This document shows positions 8,215 through 17,132 of a stretch of 64,000 bases of DNA, one piece after another (position 1 is the first letter of the stretch; each line of letters begins with the position of its first letter). The position numbers were made by a program, and so were the translations under genes. The stretch is from NCBI RefSeq assembly GCF_039962115.1, contig NZ_JAMPKJ010000020.1:1-64000 (forward strand). Reading direction: 5' to 3'. This stretch comes from Funiculus sociatus GB2-C1. GTDB lineage: Bacteria > Cyanobacteriota > Cyanobacteriia > Cyanobacteriales > FACHB-T130. The notes beneath the pieces were generated by a model. That model made no database searches. It saw only the letters and a program-made list of their open reading frames with translations, and had not been told where the DNA came from.

Positions 8215-10326
8215 ATGGGAATCTCAAAGCGATCGCTTTTAAGGTACGCCCCCTTTAGTGGTTATTCGCTTTCCTTAAGTTTGCTGTTAGTTGGAATGCT
8301 TACATCAACTGGGGTAGCCCAAACTACTCCCTCCGAGTCAGCCCCTTTTAACGGACTTGGGCTACTAGCCGACGAATCGATCCCCCAGGGGGACAGCAAC
8401 GAAGCCAGAATTTCCGAAGATGTGGGTTTCAGTCCCCGTTTTGGAGTTGGTTACAGCACATCGGGCGCTGGCTTTGATGCGTTTACCAGCTTCGAGGGTT
8501 TTGTTCCCCTATTGCAAACTGCGGGAAGCAACCTGACATTTCTGGAAGGACGGTTGCTTTGGTCAACCAATAATTCTACACTCGGCGGCAATGTATTATT
8601 GGGACACCGATTTTACAACTCGTCTGATAATAGAATCTTTGGCGGTTACGTTTCCTATGACAACCGCAACACCGGGAATGCTGTTTTTAACCAACTCGGT
8701 ACGGGTTTTGAAAGTTTAGGTGAAAACTGGGATTTCCGAATTAACGCTTATATTCCTATTGGCGATACCCGACAAGTAGTGGAAGAAAATGTTTTTGATA
8801 CGGGTTTGTCGGTTTCTGCGCCTTTTTTTACCGGAAATTTTTTAAGTTTTGTAGGGGAGACTTCGCGCCAAATTAACCGCCGTTTGGAAGCAGCAATGGC
8901 GGGATTTGATTTTGAGGCGGGAGCAAAAATAGCGAGTTTGGGCGATTCTGGTGACATCAGAGGCTATGCTGGGCTGTATTATTATGATGCGAATGGTAGC
9001 GATGAAATTCTCGGCTGGCGCACCCGATTAGAAGTACGTCCAACTGATAGTTTAAGGTTGGGTTTGTCGGTTCAAGATGACGCAACTTTTGGCACTAATG
9101 TTGTGTTGAGTGTGGCGGCAAATTTTCCCGGAAGCCGCCCCAGAGGTAGCAGAAATCAAACATTAGCAAGAATGGGGGAGTGGGTAGCGCGTCAAGTTAA
9201 TATTATTGTTGATGAACAATTTGAGGCTGAGACGATACGCGATCGCTTCACAGTTTTGGCAACTAATCCCAATACCAATGAGCCATATTTCTTCCAGCAC
9301 GTTAACTTAGATGCACAGGTGGGAAATGGTACTTTTGAGCTTCCATTTGGTACGCTACAAGATGCGCTGAGTGTAGCTAAGTCTGACAATATTATTTATG
9401 TGCAACCAGGTAAAAATTTAACTGAAATTCCCACCTTCACTCTCCCAAATAATGTAGCGCTATTGTCAACTGCCCCTGTGCAAAATATTAATGGTGTAGT
9501 ATTACCGCTTTCTGGTGCTGGGGTACAGCCTATAGTTAGAGGAGGTGTCACTTTAGGGAATAATAACACCATTTCTGGGTTTGCGATCGCTAACCCCAAC
9601 GGCGCTGGCATCACTGGAAATAACATCAGCAATCCGACAATTCGAGAGAATGCGATCGCTAACACAGCAACTGATGGCATCCGATTAGATAATCCTACTG
9701 GCAAAGTTACTATTTCTAACAACAACTTTTCTAATATTGATGGTAATGGCATTAGTATCAACACTGCCAATACTCAATCCGAGTTAGTCATAGATTCAAA
9801 TATCATTACCCGCGACATTAGCGGTTTTGGTTTCACAGGAATTAAGATTGTAGCTGGTGATGATACCGTAACCACAGCCACCATTTCTAATAACAAAATT
9901 TCCGAAAGTATGTTTAGAGGTATTCAAATAGATGCTGTGGGCAATTCCCAAACTCGCCTGTTAGTCGAGTCTAATACTATTAGTGGCAGTCAATTTAATG
10001 GAATTACCATCAATGCCGATGAAAACGCCCAAATTTCCACCAGTGTCCGATTAAACACCCTGAGAAACAATAATGTTGTTGGCGCTTTTGGCGGCGGCGA
10101 ATTTGACGCGCAAGCTTATAGTAACTCTTCGGTTTGCTTGCAACTTGATAATAATAAAAGCACACCGAGTACCAACGGACAGGATTATAATTTAGCCAAT
10201 AACAATGTTGGCATTTCTACATTCCAAGTTGAGGATACGCTGGCAACAAATACTGGCACTGTTACTGAGAATCCTGCACCATTAGACTTACCGAAAGTAC
10301 CGCGTGGAACTTGTGGCTTTCCGTAG
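8215..10326 (+). CDS. Outer-membrane inverse-autotransporter-like barrel with beta-helix domain, 703 aa
   Basis: A Sec signal peptide (LSLSLLLVGMLTS, cleavage near VAQ) precedes about 280 residues of alternating Gly/aromatic beta strands with the RFGVGYSTSG, GGYVSYDN and FRINAYIP patterns of the inverse autotransporter beta-barrel. Residues about 370-660 form a parallel right-handed beta-helix with repeated T/V-I-x-x-N-x-I/F rungs (TIRENAIANT, TISNNNFSNI, LVIDSNIITR, TISNNKISES). A barrel-then-passenger order suits surface display of the helix. The open frame extends 78 bases upstream, but ATG 8215 has GAGGAA at 8202-8207 and starts the signal peptide, so it is preferred. Ligand or substrate is unknown. 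Confidence 0.83.
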   Translation: MGISKRSLLRYAPFSGYSLSLSLLLVGMLTSTGVAQTTPSESAPFNGLGLLADESIPQGDSNEARISEDVGFSPRFGVGYSTSGAGFDAFTSFEGFVPLLQTAGSNLTFLEGRLLWSTNNSTLGGNVLLGHRFYNSSDNRIFGGYVSYDNRNTGNAVFNQLGTGFESLGENWDFRINAYIPIGDTRQVVEENVFDTGLSVSAPFFTGNFLSFVGETSRQINRRLEAAMAGFDFEAGAKIASLGDSGDIRGYAGLYYYDANGSDEILGWRTRLEVRPTDSLRLGLSVQDDATFGTNVVLSVAANFPGSRPRGSRNQTLARMGEWVARQVNIIVDEQFEAETIRDRFTVLATNPNTNEPYFFQHVNLDAQVGNGTFELPFGTLQDALSVAKSDNIIYVQPGKNLTEIPTFTLPNNVALLSTAPVQNINGVVLPLSGAGVQPIVRGGVTLGNNNTISGFAIANPNGAGITGNNISNPTIRENAIANTATDGIRLDNPTGKVTISNNNFSNIDGNGISINTANTQSELVIDSNIITRDISGFGFTGIKIVAGDDTVTTATISNNKISESMFRGIQIDAVGNSQTRLLVESNTISGSQFNGITINADENAQISTSVRLNTLRNNNVVGAFGGGEFDAQAYSNSSVCLQLDNNKSTPSTNGQDYNLANNNVGISTFQVEDTLATNTGTVTENPAPLDLPKVPRGTCGFP

Positions 10327-10332
10327 GATTAA

Positions 10333-10388
10333 GAATACAGATAATAATTAAAGCCCGCCTATGCGGGCTTTAATTATTATCTGTATTC
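10333..10388. terminator. Perfect 26-bp stem bidirectional terminator
   Basis: Bases 10333-10358 and 10363-10388 are exact inverted complements with a CTAT loop. The GC-rich tip (AAAGCCCGC/GCGGGCTTT) is extended by an A/T-rich stem, giving T-rich tails in both directions. It lies between two convergent genes and should terminate both. Confidence 0.9.
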
Positions 10389-10404
10389 AGTCGGTCGGCG
10401 TTTT

Positions 10405-11904
10405 CTAACTTCCCGCGATCGCGCTTTGCTGTGACTCCGGCAAAATCCGCCCTACCGCTTGTTTCACGAAAGACTGCAAGAAAACCGTGCGTTGATTTTG
10501 CTGGAAAACTCTTTGCAGCGTCTCTTTTAATTGGTCAATATTAAAAGGATGCCCCTCGGCGGTTATACTGGCTTCCTGCGCTTGGAAGTATTCAATCAAG
10601 CACATTCCTGCCAACCGAGTTAGATAGGCGGCGCTGACGCCCTGAACTGCGCCTCCAGCGACAAAAGTGATGGCATTGCCTTTGAGAATACCGCCGATGG
10701 TTTGAGTAGAAAGTTCTACCAAACCAAGTTTAAGCATCAAGCTACCCATTGTTCCCGCCACTGTCTGCGCTTGCTGGAGGGAGAATTTTTGCTGATACAT
10801 AGCGCCCAAATCTATCACCATTTGGGCATTAATCGCAGCAGTTGCCAACAAGTCTAGGGCTGGTACGGGGTTGGCAAAAGCTGTAGCAGCTGCTATCCAC
10901 TGGAATTGTTCAATTACCGGTAAGGCGCGATCGCGTCTTACCTCATTTAAGGCTGTTTTCGCCTCTGTTTTCAACGCACCAGCTACCCGGAAGGTAGTTG
11001 TCCACACCAACTGTTGACTTTCTTGGGCTAAAATTTCACTCAAGCGACCAGTCAGTACACTCATGTCTGGGGCTGGAGTTTCCATCCATTCTTGCACCGA
11101 ACCATCAGAGGAATGCTGACGCACTTTGATCGGACTAGGAGAGGCAGCGATCGCTACTACATCCTCTGCCATCATCATTGATAGCATCCGTTGCCGTAAC
11201 TGTTGCAACACAGTCGCGCCCTCTTCTGGCAAATATTGGTCTTGCTTGTTAAAAACCAATACCGGTCGATGATTTGCTCTCACCAGCTGCTTTAATATTT
11301 GATACTCTGGGTCTGTCAAATCCCCATTTGTGACAAATAGCACTAAATCTGACCTCTCCTCCAACCCCTCCCCTAACAGCGGAGGGGAGTCTGACACCTT
11401 CCCTTTAAGGGAAGAAGGCTGAATCGTTAGGTCAGTCGCAGTAAATAAAGCTGGTGTCTCCTGCAAATCCAGTTTTTGCTGCTGTTGAGGAACCCAGTTT
11501 GACTTTAAAACTTGAATTAAGGTAGTTTTCCCTACCGCCTTCCCACCAGTAACAGCCAGGTGTATCTCTTGGCGATCTATTTCGGCTACGAGTTGCCCAA
11601 CTTTTTCTCGCAGTTTACCATTGGTAACGCGACCTTCTGCTTCTGTCTCTAATTGAGTAATAACAGCTTGTGCTTGCGTGATCGCGTCTTCCACCGTTTC
11701 CCTGTCTATCTTACCCATCTCTGGCAACTTAGTTTCTTTAGCTGTCCTTCCGAACCACCAGAAACCAGTACCGACTGCTAAAGCGCCCAACATCCCCAAC
11801 TCACCGAGATGTAATACCGAATGATGCAGACTCTGCAACATCCACAGCGATAATGATAAGCCTACTCCCCCCACCAAAACGGGTCGCCGCAAGTTGACAG
11901 CCAT
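10405..11904 (-). CDS. DUF697-type GTPase paralogue with degenerate G3 motif, 499 aa
   Basis: This is a paralogue of the 4259-5680 GTPase, with an N-terminal membrane region (hydrophobic stretches about 9-22 and 36-51) and a C-terminal hydrophobic DUF697-like part. G1 is intact (GGKAVGKT, 120-127) and G4 is NKQD near 219-222. The G3 DTPGL of the paralogue aligns with QETPALF here, so the catalytic Asp and Gly are lost. Directly after it, about 163-187 is encoded by palindromic repeat DNA (11349-11418) absent from the paralogue. It may bind nucleotide without normal hydrolysis. The alternative is a sequencing or assembly variant, but the frame stays open throughout. Confidence 0.82.
   Translation of the reverse strand: MAVNLRRPVLVGGVGLSLSLWMLQSLHHSVLHLGELGMLGALAVGTGFWWFGRTAKETKLPEMGKIDRETVEDAITQAQAVITQLETEAEGRVTNGKLREKVGQLVAEIDRQEIHLAVTGGKAVGKTTLIQVLKSNWVPQQQQKLDLQETPALFTATDLTIQPSSLKGKVSDSPPLLGEGLEERSDLVLFVTNGDLTDPEYQILKQLVRANHRPVLVFNKQDQYLPEEGATVLQQLRQRMLSMMMAEDVVAIAASPSPIKVRQHSSDGSVQEWMETPAPDMSVLTGRLSEILAQESQQLVWTTTFRVAGALKTEAKTALNEVRRDRALPVIEQFQWIAAATAFANPVPALDLLATAAINAQMVIDLGAMYQQKFSLQQAQTVAGTMGSLMLKLGLVELSTQTIGGILKGNAITFVAGGAVQGVSAAYLTRLAGMCLIEYFQAQEASITAEGHPFNIDQLKETLQRVFQQNQRTVFLQSFVKQAVGRILPESQQSAIAGS
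11349..11418. repeat. Palindromic repeat element inside the GTPase gene
   Basis: Two palindromes lie in tandem: a CTCCCCT/AGGGGAG stem and CTTCCCTTTAAGGGAAG, bordered by a TCTGAC direct repeat (about 11349-11354 and 11390-11395). Such GC-rich palindromes are normally intergenic in cyanobacteria; here they are in frame and encode a Pro/Gly/Ser-rich loop. Confidence 0.6.
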
Positions 11905-11944
11905 AAACAGTTAAATGTAATTCTAAATACTTATTTACCAGCAT

Positions 11945-11979
11945 AAAACAAAACCCTGCAACCGTTTCCGATTACAGGG
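11945..11979 (-). terminator. Intrinsic terminator of tRNA-Met
   Basis: Read on the minus strand, an 11-bp stem (CCCTG and CAGGG outer pairs, GAAA tetraloop, two G-T wobbles) is followed by TTTTGTTTT. It sits 17 bases downstream of the tRNA 3' end and is a textbook Rho-independent terminator. Confidence 0.85.
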
Positions 11980-11996
11980 TTTGTTTTACTACTAAG

Positions 11997-12070
<74 letters not shown>

Positions 12071-12119
12071 TTGCCGCTTTCACTTATTTAATATAACACT
12101 AAATTCACGAATGTGACAA

Positions 12120-13073
12120 CTAAAGCAAAGATAATTCTCCAACTACCTCTAAACGCTTGAATTTGCCCAGGCTCATAAAGTGTTCAGATAGAGTTTCCGC
12201 CACGGTGGGAGTAATCCAGCCCATCTGCTTGAGCAAGTGAATGGCAACGGCATATTTAGCTCGTCCGGCACCATCCATTACCTTAATTGCCAGCCCCATG
12301 CCAACACCTTCTCTACCGATGCACTCAATCCCTTCAGCACCGCCTTTGCTGACGATTTCCCCTTCGGTTAAGCGCATCAGTTCTGTATCAAATTCCCCTT
12401 CTCCTGCCACTAGAGTCGGGTGATGAGTCATAGCGCGGACGATGCGCTCCATATCCAAATTGTTACCAGAGGCAAGCTGAGCAAACAAGGTAGCCATTTG
12501 CCCCAGTTGCATGAAGTAGGTAGGAGCGCCACAATCATCGTGGGCGCTAATAAACTCTGCCGCAGGCATTCGCAGCAACTCGGCAACTTTGCCTAAAATT
12601 AGCTGCTGAACTGGGTGATTGCGCTGCAAATAGGTATTCAAAGGCCAATTTCTTGCCTGACAAACCGCGAGCATCCCCGCGTGTTTCCCGGAACAATTGT
12701 ATTCCAGAGGACTCTTCTTGCCTGGTGGAATTGGACACTGGAGTGCCGAAGGATCGACATCGCTGCGCCAAAGGATGTTAAACGCTTGCCTTACCTGCTG
12801 GGTAGTCCCCTTGTGAGAACTACAGATAATCGCTAAGTCTCGATCCGTCAGGTTGTAGCGTTCCAGGGTACCAGTGGTGGTGACTGCTAGTGCCTGAAAT
12901 GGCTTGAGTGCGGAACGGACGAAAGCGGCTGTTTCTGCGCTACCCGCAACCGATAGTACGCGCCCCCGGTTGTCGCATACGACTGCTTGGGCGCGGTGTG
13001 TTGATTCGATAATGCCTTCGCGCAGCAACCGGACTTCGAGTTCTGCGGCTTGAGTTCTTTTTCCCCTTGTCAT
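12120..13073 (-). CDS. L-asparaginase II family protein, 317 aa
   Basis: The whole length matches the asparaginase II family (distinct from AnsA/AnsB and from plant-type asparaginase). Conserved blocks are SSHKGTTQQV near 85-95, the YNCSGKHAGMLAVC segment near 124-137, and the DDCGAPTYFM segment near 178-187. The predicted reaction is hydrolysis of L-asparagine to aspartate and ammonia in the cytoplasm. It is last in the co-directional yqeK-rsfS-CGLD27 row, 147 bases after CGLD27, with a short direct repeat in that gap. Substrate assignment rests on the family only. Confidence 0.88.
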   Translation of the reverse strand: MTRGKRTQAAELEVRLLREGIIESTHRAQAVVCDNRGRVLSVAGSAETAAFVRSALKPFQALAVTTTGTLERYNLTDRDLAIICSSHKGTTQQVRQAFNILWRSDVDPSALQCPIPPGKKSPLEYNCSGKHAGMLAVCQARNWPLNTYLQRNHPVQQLILGKVAELLRMPAAEFISAHDDCGAPTYFMQLGQMATLFAQLASGNNLDMERIVRAMTHHPTLVAGEGEFDTELMRLTEGEIVSKGGAEGIECIGREGVGMGLAIKVMDGAGRAKYAVAIHLLKQMGWITPTVAETLSEHFMSLGKFKRLEVVGELSLL

Positions 13074-13101
13074 GGGTAAGACTTTAACATTTTTTGTCGA
13101 T

Positions 13102-13140
13102 TGTCAGTAGTCATTTGTTCATTGTCAGTAGTGATTTGTT
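13102..13140. repeat. Two-copy TTGTCAGTAGT direct repeat
   Basis: Two copies of an approximately 20-base unit (TTGTCAGTAGT followed by CATTTGTT or GATTTGTT) lie between CGLD27 and the asparaginase gene. Similar GTCAGT-rich sequence appears inside mfd and thiO/G. Confidence 0.55.
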
Positions 13141-13220
13141 GGTTGGGGTTGGAACTGGGAAAGTTGTTAGAACCTCCTGCAACGTTTCAACTTGACAAAT
13201 CTTCCCTAAGCAATGAGTAA

Positions 13221-13721
13221 TTACAAAAAGTTCCAGATTATGCCACCAGCAACGAAAAATAAGGCGAGGATGCCGAATGTTCGCTGCAAGCGCTGGAAAA
13301 TCGGCTGGATTTGGTAGGTGACAATGAAGCGATCGCGTGCCAAAATCTCTTCCGGCTTCGTCCAGCATTGACCGTCATACCAGCCTGATTCCTCATAAAA
13401 TACTGTAGAACTCGAAAGGCGCGATCGCACGTAAGACCAGCCTAAATATAGTCGCAACAGTGCGAATACCACTCCCACGGAAGCGATTGCCCCACCACAG
13501 ATGATAAACTTGCCCAGATACTTTCCCGGAGCAAAACTAGCCGCCGACAGCGGTGCTGCTATCATCCACGATATCCCCCAAAGCACCGCCAGCTTTTTGA
13601 GATAATCTCCCAAATCTTGCGTCACCCAGCAAAATAACCAGGAATCCTTCAACTCCTGGTACTCATTAATAGGCTGCTGTTCAGTTGGAACCGGGCAAAC
13701 AGTAACTGTCGATTCCATCAT
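13221..13721 (-). CDS. CGLD27 family membrane protein, 166 aa
   Basis: This matches the CGLD27 family, conserved from cyanobacteria to green plastids and implicated there in photosynthetic or iron-related physiology without a defined biochemical function. Conserved features include the CPVPTEQQPINEY motif at 8-20 and SWLFCW at about 27-32. There are three hydrophobic segments (about 45-62, 75-92, 147-165) and the YDGQ.W.KP segment between them. It starts four bases after the rsfS stop, so the two are one transcript. Confidence 0.85.
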   Translation of the reverse strand: MMESTVTVCPVPTEQQPINEYQELKDSWLFCWVTQDLGDYLKKLAVLWGISWMIAAPLSAASFAPGKYLGKFIICGGAIASVGVVFALLRLYLGWSYVRSRLSSSTVFYEESGWYDGQCWTKPEEILARDRFIVTYQIQPIFQRLQRTFGILALFFVAGGIIWNFL

Positions 13722-13725
13722 GGTC

Positions 13726-14205
13726 TTATTCTCCCACTGGCTGGGATGCTGTAAACTCTATTCGTTCAGCGTGTCCCCAAAATGCTTCCAGATTATAAAA
13801 CTCGCGCTCTGGAGGAAGCAAGATATGAACAATTACATCGCCGTAGTCCATGACTATCCAGCTGCCCTCTGCTTTTCCTTCCACACGCAGTGGTAGCCGT
13901 TGGCACTGTGTTTCCACCTTTTCTTCAATCGACTGCGCGATCGCCCTTACCTGTACCCTAGAGAATCCGGTAGCGATCGCAAAGTAATCTGCTAGATAGG
14001 ATACCTCTGCCACATTTAGCAATACAATATCAGACGCTTTGCGGTCATCTGCTGCTGTGGCAACTGTCATTGCCAGTTCTTGAGAAGCGTTCTGTTTTTC
14101 TGCATTTACGGGACGCACGGGCAACCCATTCGTCCCTGTTCGGCTAGAGAGTAATGTTTCCTCTGTGCTGGGCGTTGTCGAATGTACCTTAAACTGTTCT
14201 GACAT
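13726..14205 (-). CDS. rsfS: Ribosomal silencing factor RsfS, 159 aa
   Basis: RsfS binds ribosomal protein uL14 and blocks subunit joining during starvation. The family core runs from about 45 to 152: AADDRKASDIVLLNV, the YLADYFAIATG strand, RVEGKAEGSWIVMDYGD and the YNLEAFWGHAE end. The N-terminal 40 residues are a poorly conserved Ser/Thr-rich extension. It sits between yqeK and CGLD27; the rsfS-yqeK pairing is common across bacteria. Confidence 0.95.
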   Translation of the reverse strand: MSEQFKVHSTTPSTEETLLSSRTGTNGLPVRPVNAEKQNASQELAMTVATAADDRKASDIVLLNVAEVSYLADYFAIATGFSRVQVRAIAQSIEEKVETQCQRLPLRVEGKAEGSWIVMDYGDVIVHILLPPEREFYNLEAFWGHAERIEFTASQPVGE

Positions 14206-14343
14206 TAAATCCTTATTTCCTTGTTCAAAAACACCTATAAATTCGTCAACAATTGATTTAACTTACAGCGACCCTGACTAAATCCCCAATTATGAATTCT
14301 AAATTTCAAATTATGATTTTTGGGCTTCCCGCCTCAAGTTTCT

Positions 14344-14979
14344 CTAGCTGCCAACTTTTTTACTTTTGATCATTTCTTCTGCTGATTGCTGCTTTTTGCT
14401 AGCCATTTGCAATGCCCAATTCCGGGTACGGATCGTGCGCGGATGAATTAAGCAACGGGTATCGAGTAGATATTTCAGAGAATAATCGCAAACCAGCCAA
14501 ACAGCTTTGTAGAGATTTTCCCAGGCAGCTTGTCTCAAAGCTTCTAACTCACGTGTATCGCCTCTACCTGGTTCTAGGCTATCAGCTAAAAATACGATAC
14601 AACTCAAGTTACTCATGCCTGGTCTGCCCAAGGTGTGATCCTGAATTGCCTGCAAAATTTCTTCATCAAATATTCCAAATTTGTCTCTAGCTACAATTGC
14701 ACTGACATCTGCGTGCAGCAAATGCGGATTCTCTTCGTCCACAGGGTCTATTTCCAGTCCTTCTTCCTGTGCCATTTGCAACAGTACAGAAGGCTTAAAA
14801 TATTTAGCCAGGTCGTGCATCAAGCCGCTGGTTGCCGCTTTTTCGACATCAAGGTGATAATGCAGTGCTAGAGATGCAGCCATCTGCTCAACGCCCAGAA
14901 TGTGTTTTATCCGAGGGGCAGGGACATTATCTGCTAACCAGGCTAAGACGCGATCGCGCTTAATTGCCACAAATTCCAT
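14344..14979 (-). CDS. yqeK: YqeK-type HD-domain dinucleoside tetraphosphatase, 211 aa
   Basis: HD-domain metal ligands are visible: H26 in RIKHILGVE, H55-D56 in GLMHDLAKYF, a later H in LLHADVSA and D in QDHTLGRPGMS. YqeK enzymes cleave Ap4A symmetrically to ADP and are usually next to rsfS or nadD. The length fits the family with a short basic tail (KKQQSAEEMIKSKK). It leads the row yqeK-rsfS-CGLD27, with a 138-base gap before rsfS. Confidence 0.92.
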   Translation of the reverse strand: MEFVAIKRDRVLAWLADNVPAPRIKHILGVEQMAASLALHYHLDVEKAATSGLMHDLAKYFKPSVLLQMAQEEGLEIDPVDEENPHLLHADVSAIVARDKFGIFDEEILQAIQDHTLGRPGMSNLSCIVFLADSLEPGRGDTRELEALRQAAWENLYKAVWLVCDYSLKYLLDTRCLIHPRTIRTRNWALQMASKKQQSAEEMIKSKKVGS

Positions 14980-15140
14980 AAAATAAACGGTAGATGCGTT
15001 GAACGACTACTCTGGCGAGAGCAAGAGCGGGTGCTTTTTTCCCAGCAGTTAGTAGGGCGTGATCAACGCCTTAGAGGTTCGCTTGCTGCGAGCATCGCAC
15101 ATAAATCCAAAAGCAACCGCCGCATTGCTCCCATTCTAGA

Positions 15141-16370
15141 TCAATGCAACGAAACCTCGCCAAACAGCTTCTCATACCTGTCCAGAGCTGTATTGAAAGC
15201 ATAATTTTCAATAGCGTACTCTCTGCCTTGCTTACCCAGCACTTCGGCTTTGTCCGGATTTTTATACAAATCTAAAATTGCTGCCGCTAGAGCCTCGCTA
15301 TCTTCCGGGGGTACGACAATACCACCTTTGCTCTGCTGCACTGCTTTAGCTGCCGTACCAGTAGAGGGAACAGAAGCTATTATCGGGCGACCGCTGGCTA
15401 ATAACAGCTGGATTTTAGAAGGCATATTGAAGGAGATCACGTTTTCTTTTTGCATCACCATTCCAATATCAGCCGCCGCCAGCATTTGCGGCAGTTCTTT
15501 TCGCGGTTGAAATGGTAGCAGCAAAACGTTAGTAGCATCTATGTTTTGACGGTACAGCTCCAAATCTTGCAACGCTTTTTCCTCTCCCACAATTACAACA
15601 GCAATTTCTGGAATATGCTTGAGGCGAGCGGCTGCATCGATAAGGGCTGTCAAAGGTTGGGTGCGACCAATATTACCGGAGTAGAGAACAACAAATTTAC
15701 CGTTAAGTTGATGAGCCTTACGGAAGGGACTATCTTCTTTTGGTAAGGGTTGGATAAAGTTAATATCAACCCAGTTGGGAATTAGTACAATTTTGTTTTC
15801 TTGAACACCTTTGCCCACCAAATTGTCAACAAACCCATCACTAATGACACTAATCTTAGTTGCACTCCAATAGGCAAATTTTTCCAGTCCTTCAAAGATG
15901 CGAATCATCCGTTTGTTTGTGAGCAGGCCTGTATGGACGGCTGCTTCCGGCAAAATATCCTGAAGATTTAATATCACTGGGCAACGGTGCAACCATCCCA
16001 GCATCGCCGCCGGAACGGCAACTGGCAGGGGCGGCACAGTTAAAAGAATCACATCCGGGCGCAGACCTTTAAGAGCATGAACTAAGCTGATGAGGACAAA
16101 GCTGGCATCCAACATCATTCGATCCAACAAACCCGGATTAGGGCGAATCCAGACATAATTACGCTGAACTGCCACACCCTTTTTCTTTTCGGTCATGTAC
16201 AATTTGCCCTTATATTCATCGTATATGCGCCGTTGCGGATAGTTGGGCATGGCGGTGACAACACGCACTTCATGACCTTGTCGTACTAGACCTTCTGCTA
16301 GTTCGGTCATTAAAGGGGCAATGCCTATGGGTTCGGGATGGTAGTTATAGGAATAAATCAAAATCCGCAT
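15141..16370 (-). CDS. WcaI-like group 4 glycosyltransferase, 409 aa
   Basis: A two-domain GT-B fold enzyme. The N-terminal half begins MRILIYSYNYHPEPIG; the donor-binding half has YSGNIGRTQ near 230, LLLPFQPRKELP near 283, and the E-x7-E-type stretch. It resembles WcaI-type transferases that add sugars during colanic acid or other exopolysaccharide synthesis at the inner membrane. GTG 16388 is an in-frame alternative, but ATG 16370 matches the usual family start; neither has a clear ribosome site. It lies 288 bases beyond the STAS-transferase/ATPase pair on the same strand, so a shared polysaccharide pathway is likely. Confidence 0.88.
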   Translation of the reverse strand: MRILIYSYNYHPEPIGIAPLMTELAEGLVRQGHEVRVVTAMPNYPQRRIYDEYKGKLYMTEKKKGVAVQRNYVWIRPNPGLLDRMMLDASFVLISLVHALKGLRPDVILLTVPPLPVAVPAAMLGWLHRCPVILNLQDILPEAAVHTGLLTNKRMIRIFEGLEKFAYWSATKISVISDGFVDNLVGKGVQENKIVLIPNWVDINFIQPLPKEDSPFRKAHQLNGKFVVLYSGNIGRTQPLTALIDAAARLKHIPEIAVVIVGEEKALQDLELYRQNIDATNVLLLPFQPRKELPQMLAAADIGMVMQKENVISFNMPSKIQLLLASGRPIIASVPSTGTAAKAVQQSKGGIVVPPEDSEALAAAILDLYKNPDKAEVLGKQGREYAIENYAFNTALDRYEKLFGEVSLH

Positions 16371-16626
16371 TTTTCTAGGTTCAACCACATTTTGAGCGGA
16401 AAGCTTCTACCTAGTTTAATCGCGGCTAGTCCTATGTGGCAGCGATCGCGTATCCTGCTTGTAGTTGATTTCGCTCATAATCTGTAGCTAAGTGAAGTGT
16501 GTACTCACTACAGACACATTCTTAACTGTAAATTGTTCCATATTTAAGTTACCTACCTAAAGGAGCTAAGAGCCTAGCTAGGACTGGATTTTTCCTTCTT
16601 GGCTTGTAAATGCCCGACTTTGACTA

Positions 16627-16654
16627 GCTTACTACTGCGATCGCAGTAGTAAGC
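16627..16654. repeat. 28-bp perfect palindrome centred on a HIP1 site
   Basis: GCTTACTACTGCGA and its exact complement meet at the GCGATCGC octamer. It begins three bases after the stop of the ATPase gene and could act as a weak terminator or mRNA-end stabiliser; no T tract follows. Confidence 0.7.
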
Positions 16655-16657
16655 CAC

Positions 16658-17110
16658 TCAGCGAAGGATTTTTCTTCGCATTAACAAGCAATTTCGCCCG
16701 TCACTCATCCGGATGTAACAAAGTTCATCCGTAAACTGTTGCATAAATATCAATCCCCTCCCCCCTTCATTTTCCAAGGGGTCAAAATCCTTTTGGTTTA
16801 ATAATGAAAGCTTTGATTGCAGCTTTGCTTCTAAATCAAATCGCTCTCCGTAGTCCCAAACCCGCATTTCCAGGTAGCTAGCAAAAACTTTCACCTGGAT
16901 TTCAATGGGAGTATTCCGCGGTAAGTCTTTGTGAGCATGGCGAACCGCATTGGTGAAGCCTTCTGTCAAGGCAACCTGACATTGCCACCATAATTCATAG
17001 GGCAGCAACGGTAGAGTAAGCTGCTCAAACCATTGCAAAACTTCTGTTAAAGCATTCAAATCCGTCTCAACCTGAAGACGGGACTGTACCAGCGGTTGTT
17101 CCTTTTGCAT
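16658..17110 (-). CDS. RsbW-like anti-sigma/serine kinase ATPase, 150 aa
   Basis: A GHKL HATPase of the RsbW/SpoIIAB type. The N box is ALTEGFTNAVRHAH, G1 is VWDYGERFDL and G2 is GGRGLIFM. Such proteins phosphorylate a Ser in a partner STAS domain and bind a sigma factor or other client. The upstream gene encodes exactly such a STAS domain. ATG 17110 gives a 22-base gap; an in-frame GTG at 17146 would overlap the upstream gene by 14 bases, and I cannot exclude it. The partner-switch role is inferred from context. Confidence 0.85.
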   Translation of the reverse strand: MQKEQPLVQSRLQVETDLNALTEVLQWFEQLTLPLLPYELWWQCQVALTEGFTNAVRHAHKDLPRNTPIEIQVKVFASYLEMRVWDYGERFDLEAKLQSKLSLLNQKDFDPLENEGGRGLIFMQQFTDELCYIRMSDGRNCLLMRRKILR

Positions 17111-17132
17111 TAACAGAAGTAATTGGGGTTTC

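Noticed and set aside
13111-13368. 85-codon minus-strand frame beside CGLD27.
   Set aside because: It overlaps CGLD27 in another frame and includes the direct repeat; the CGLD27 protein is the real gene.
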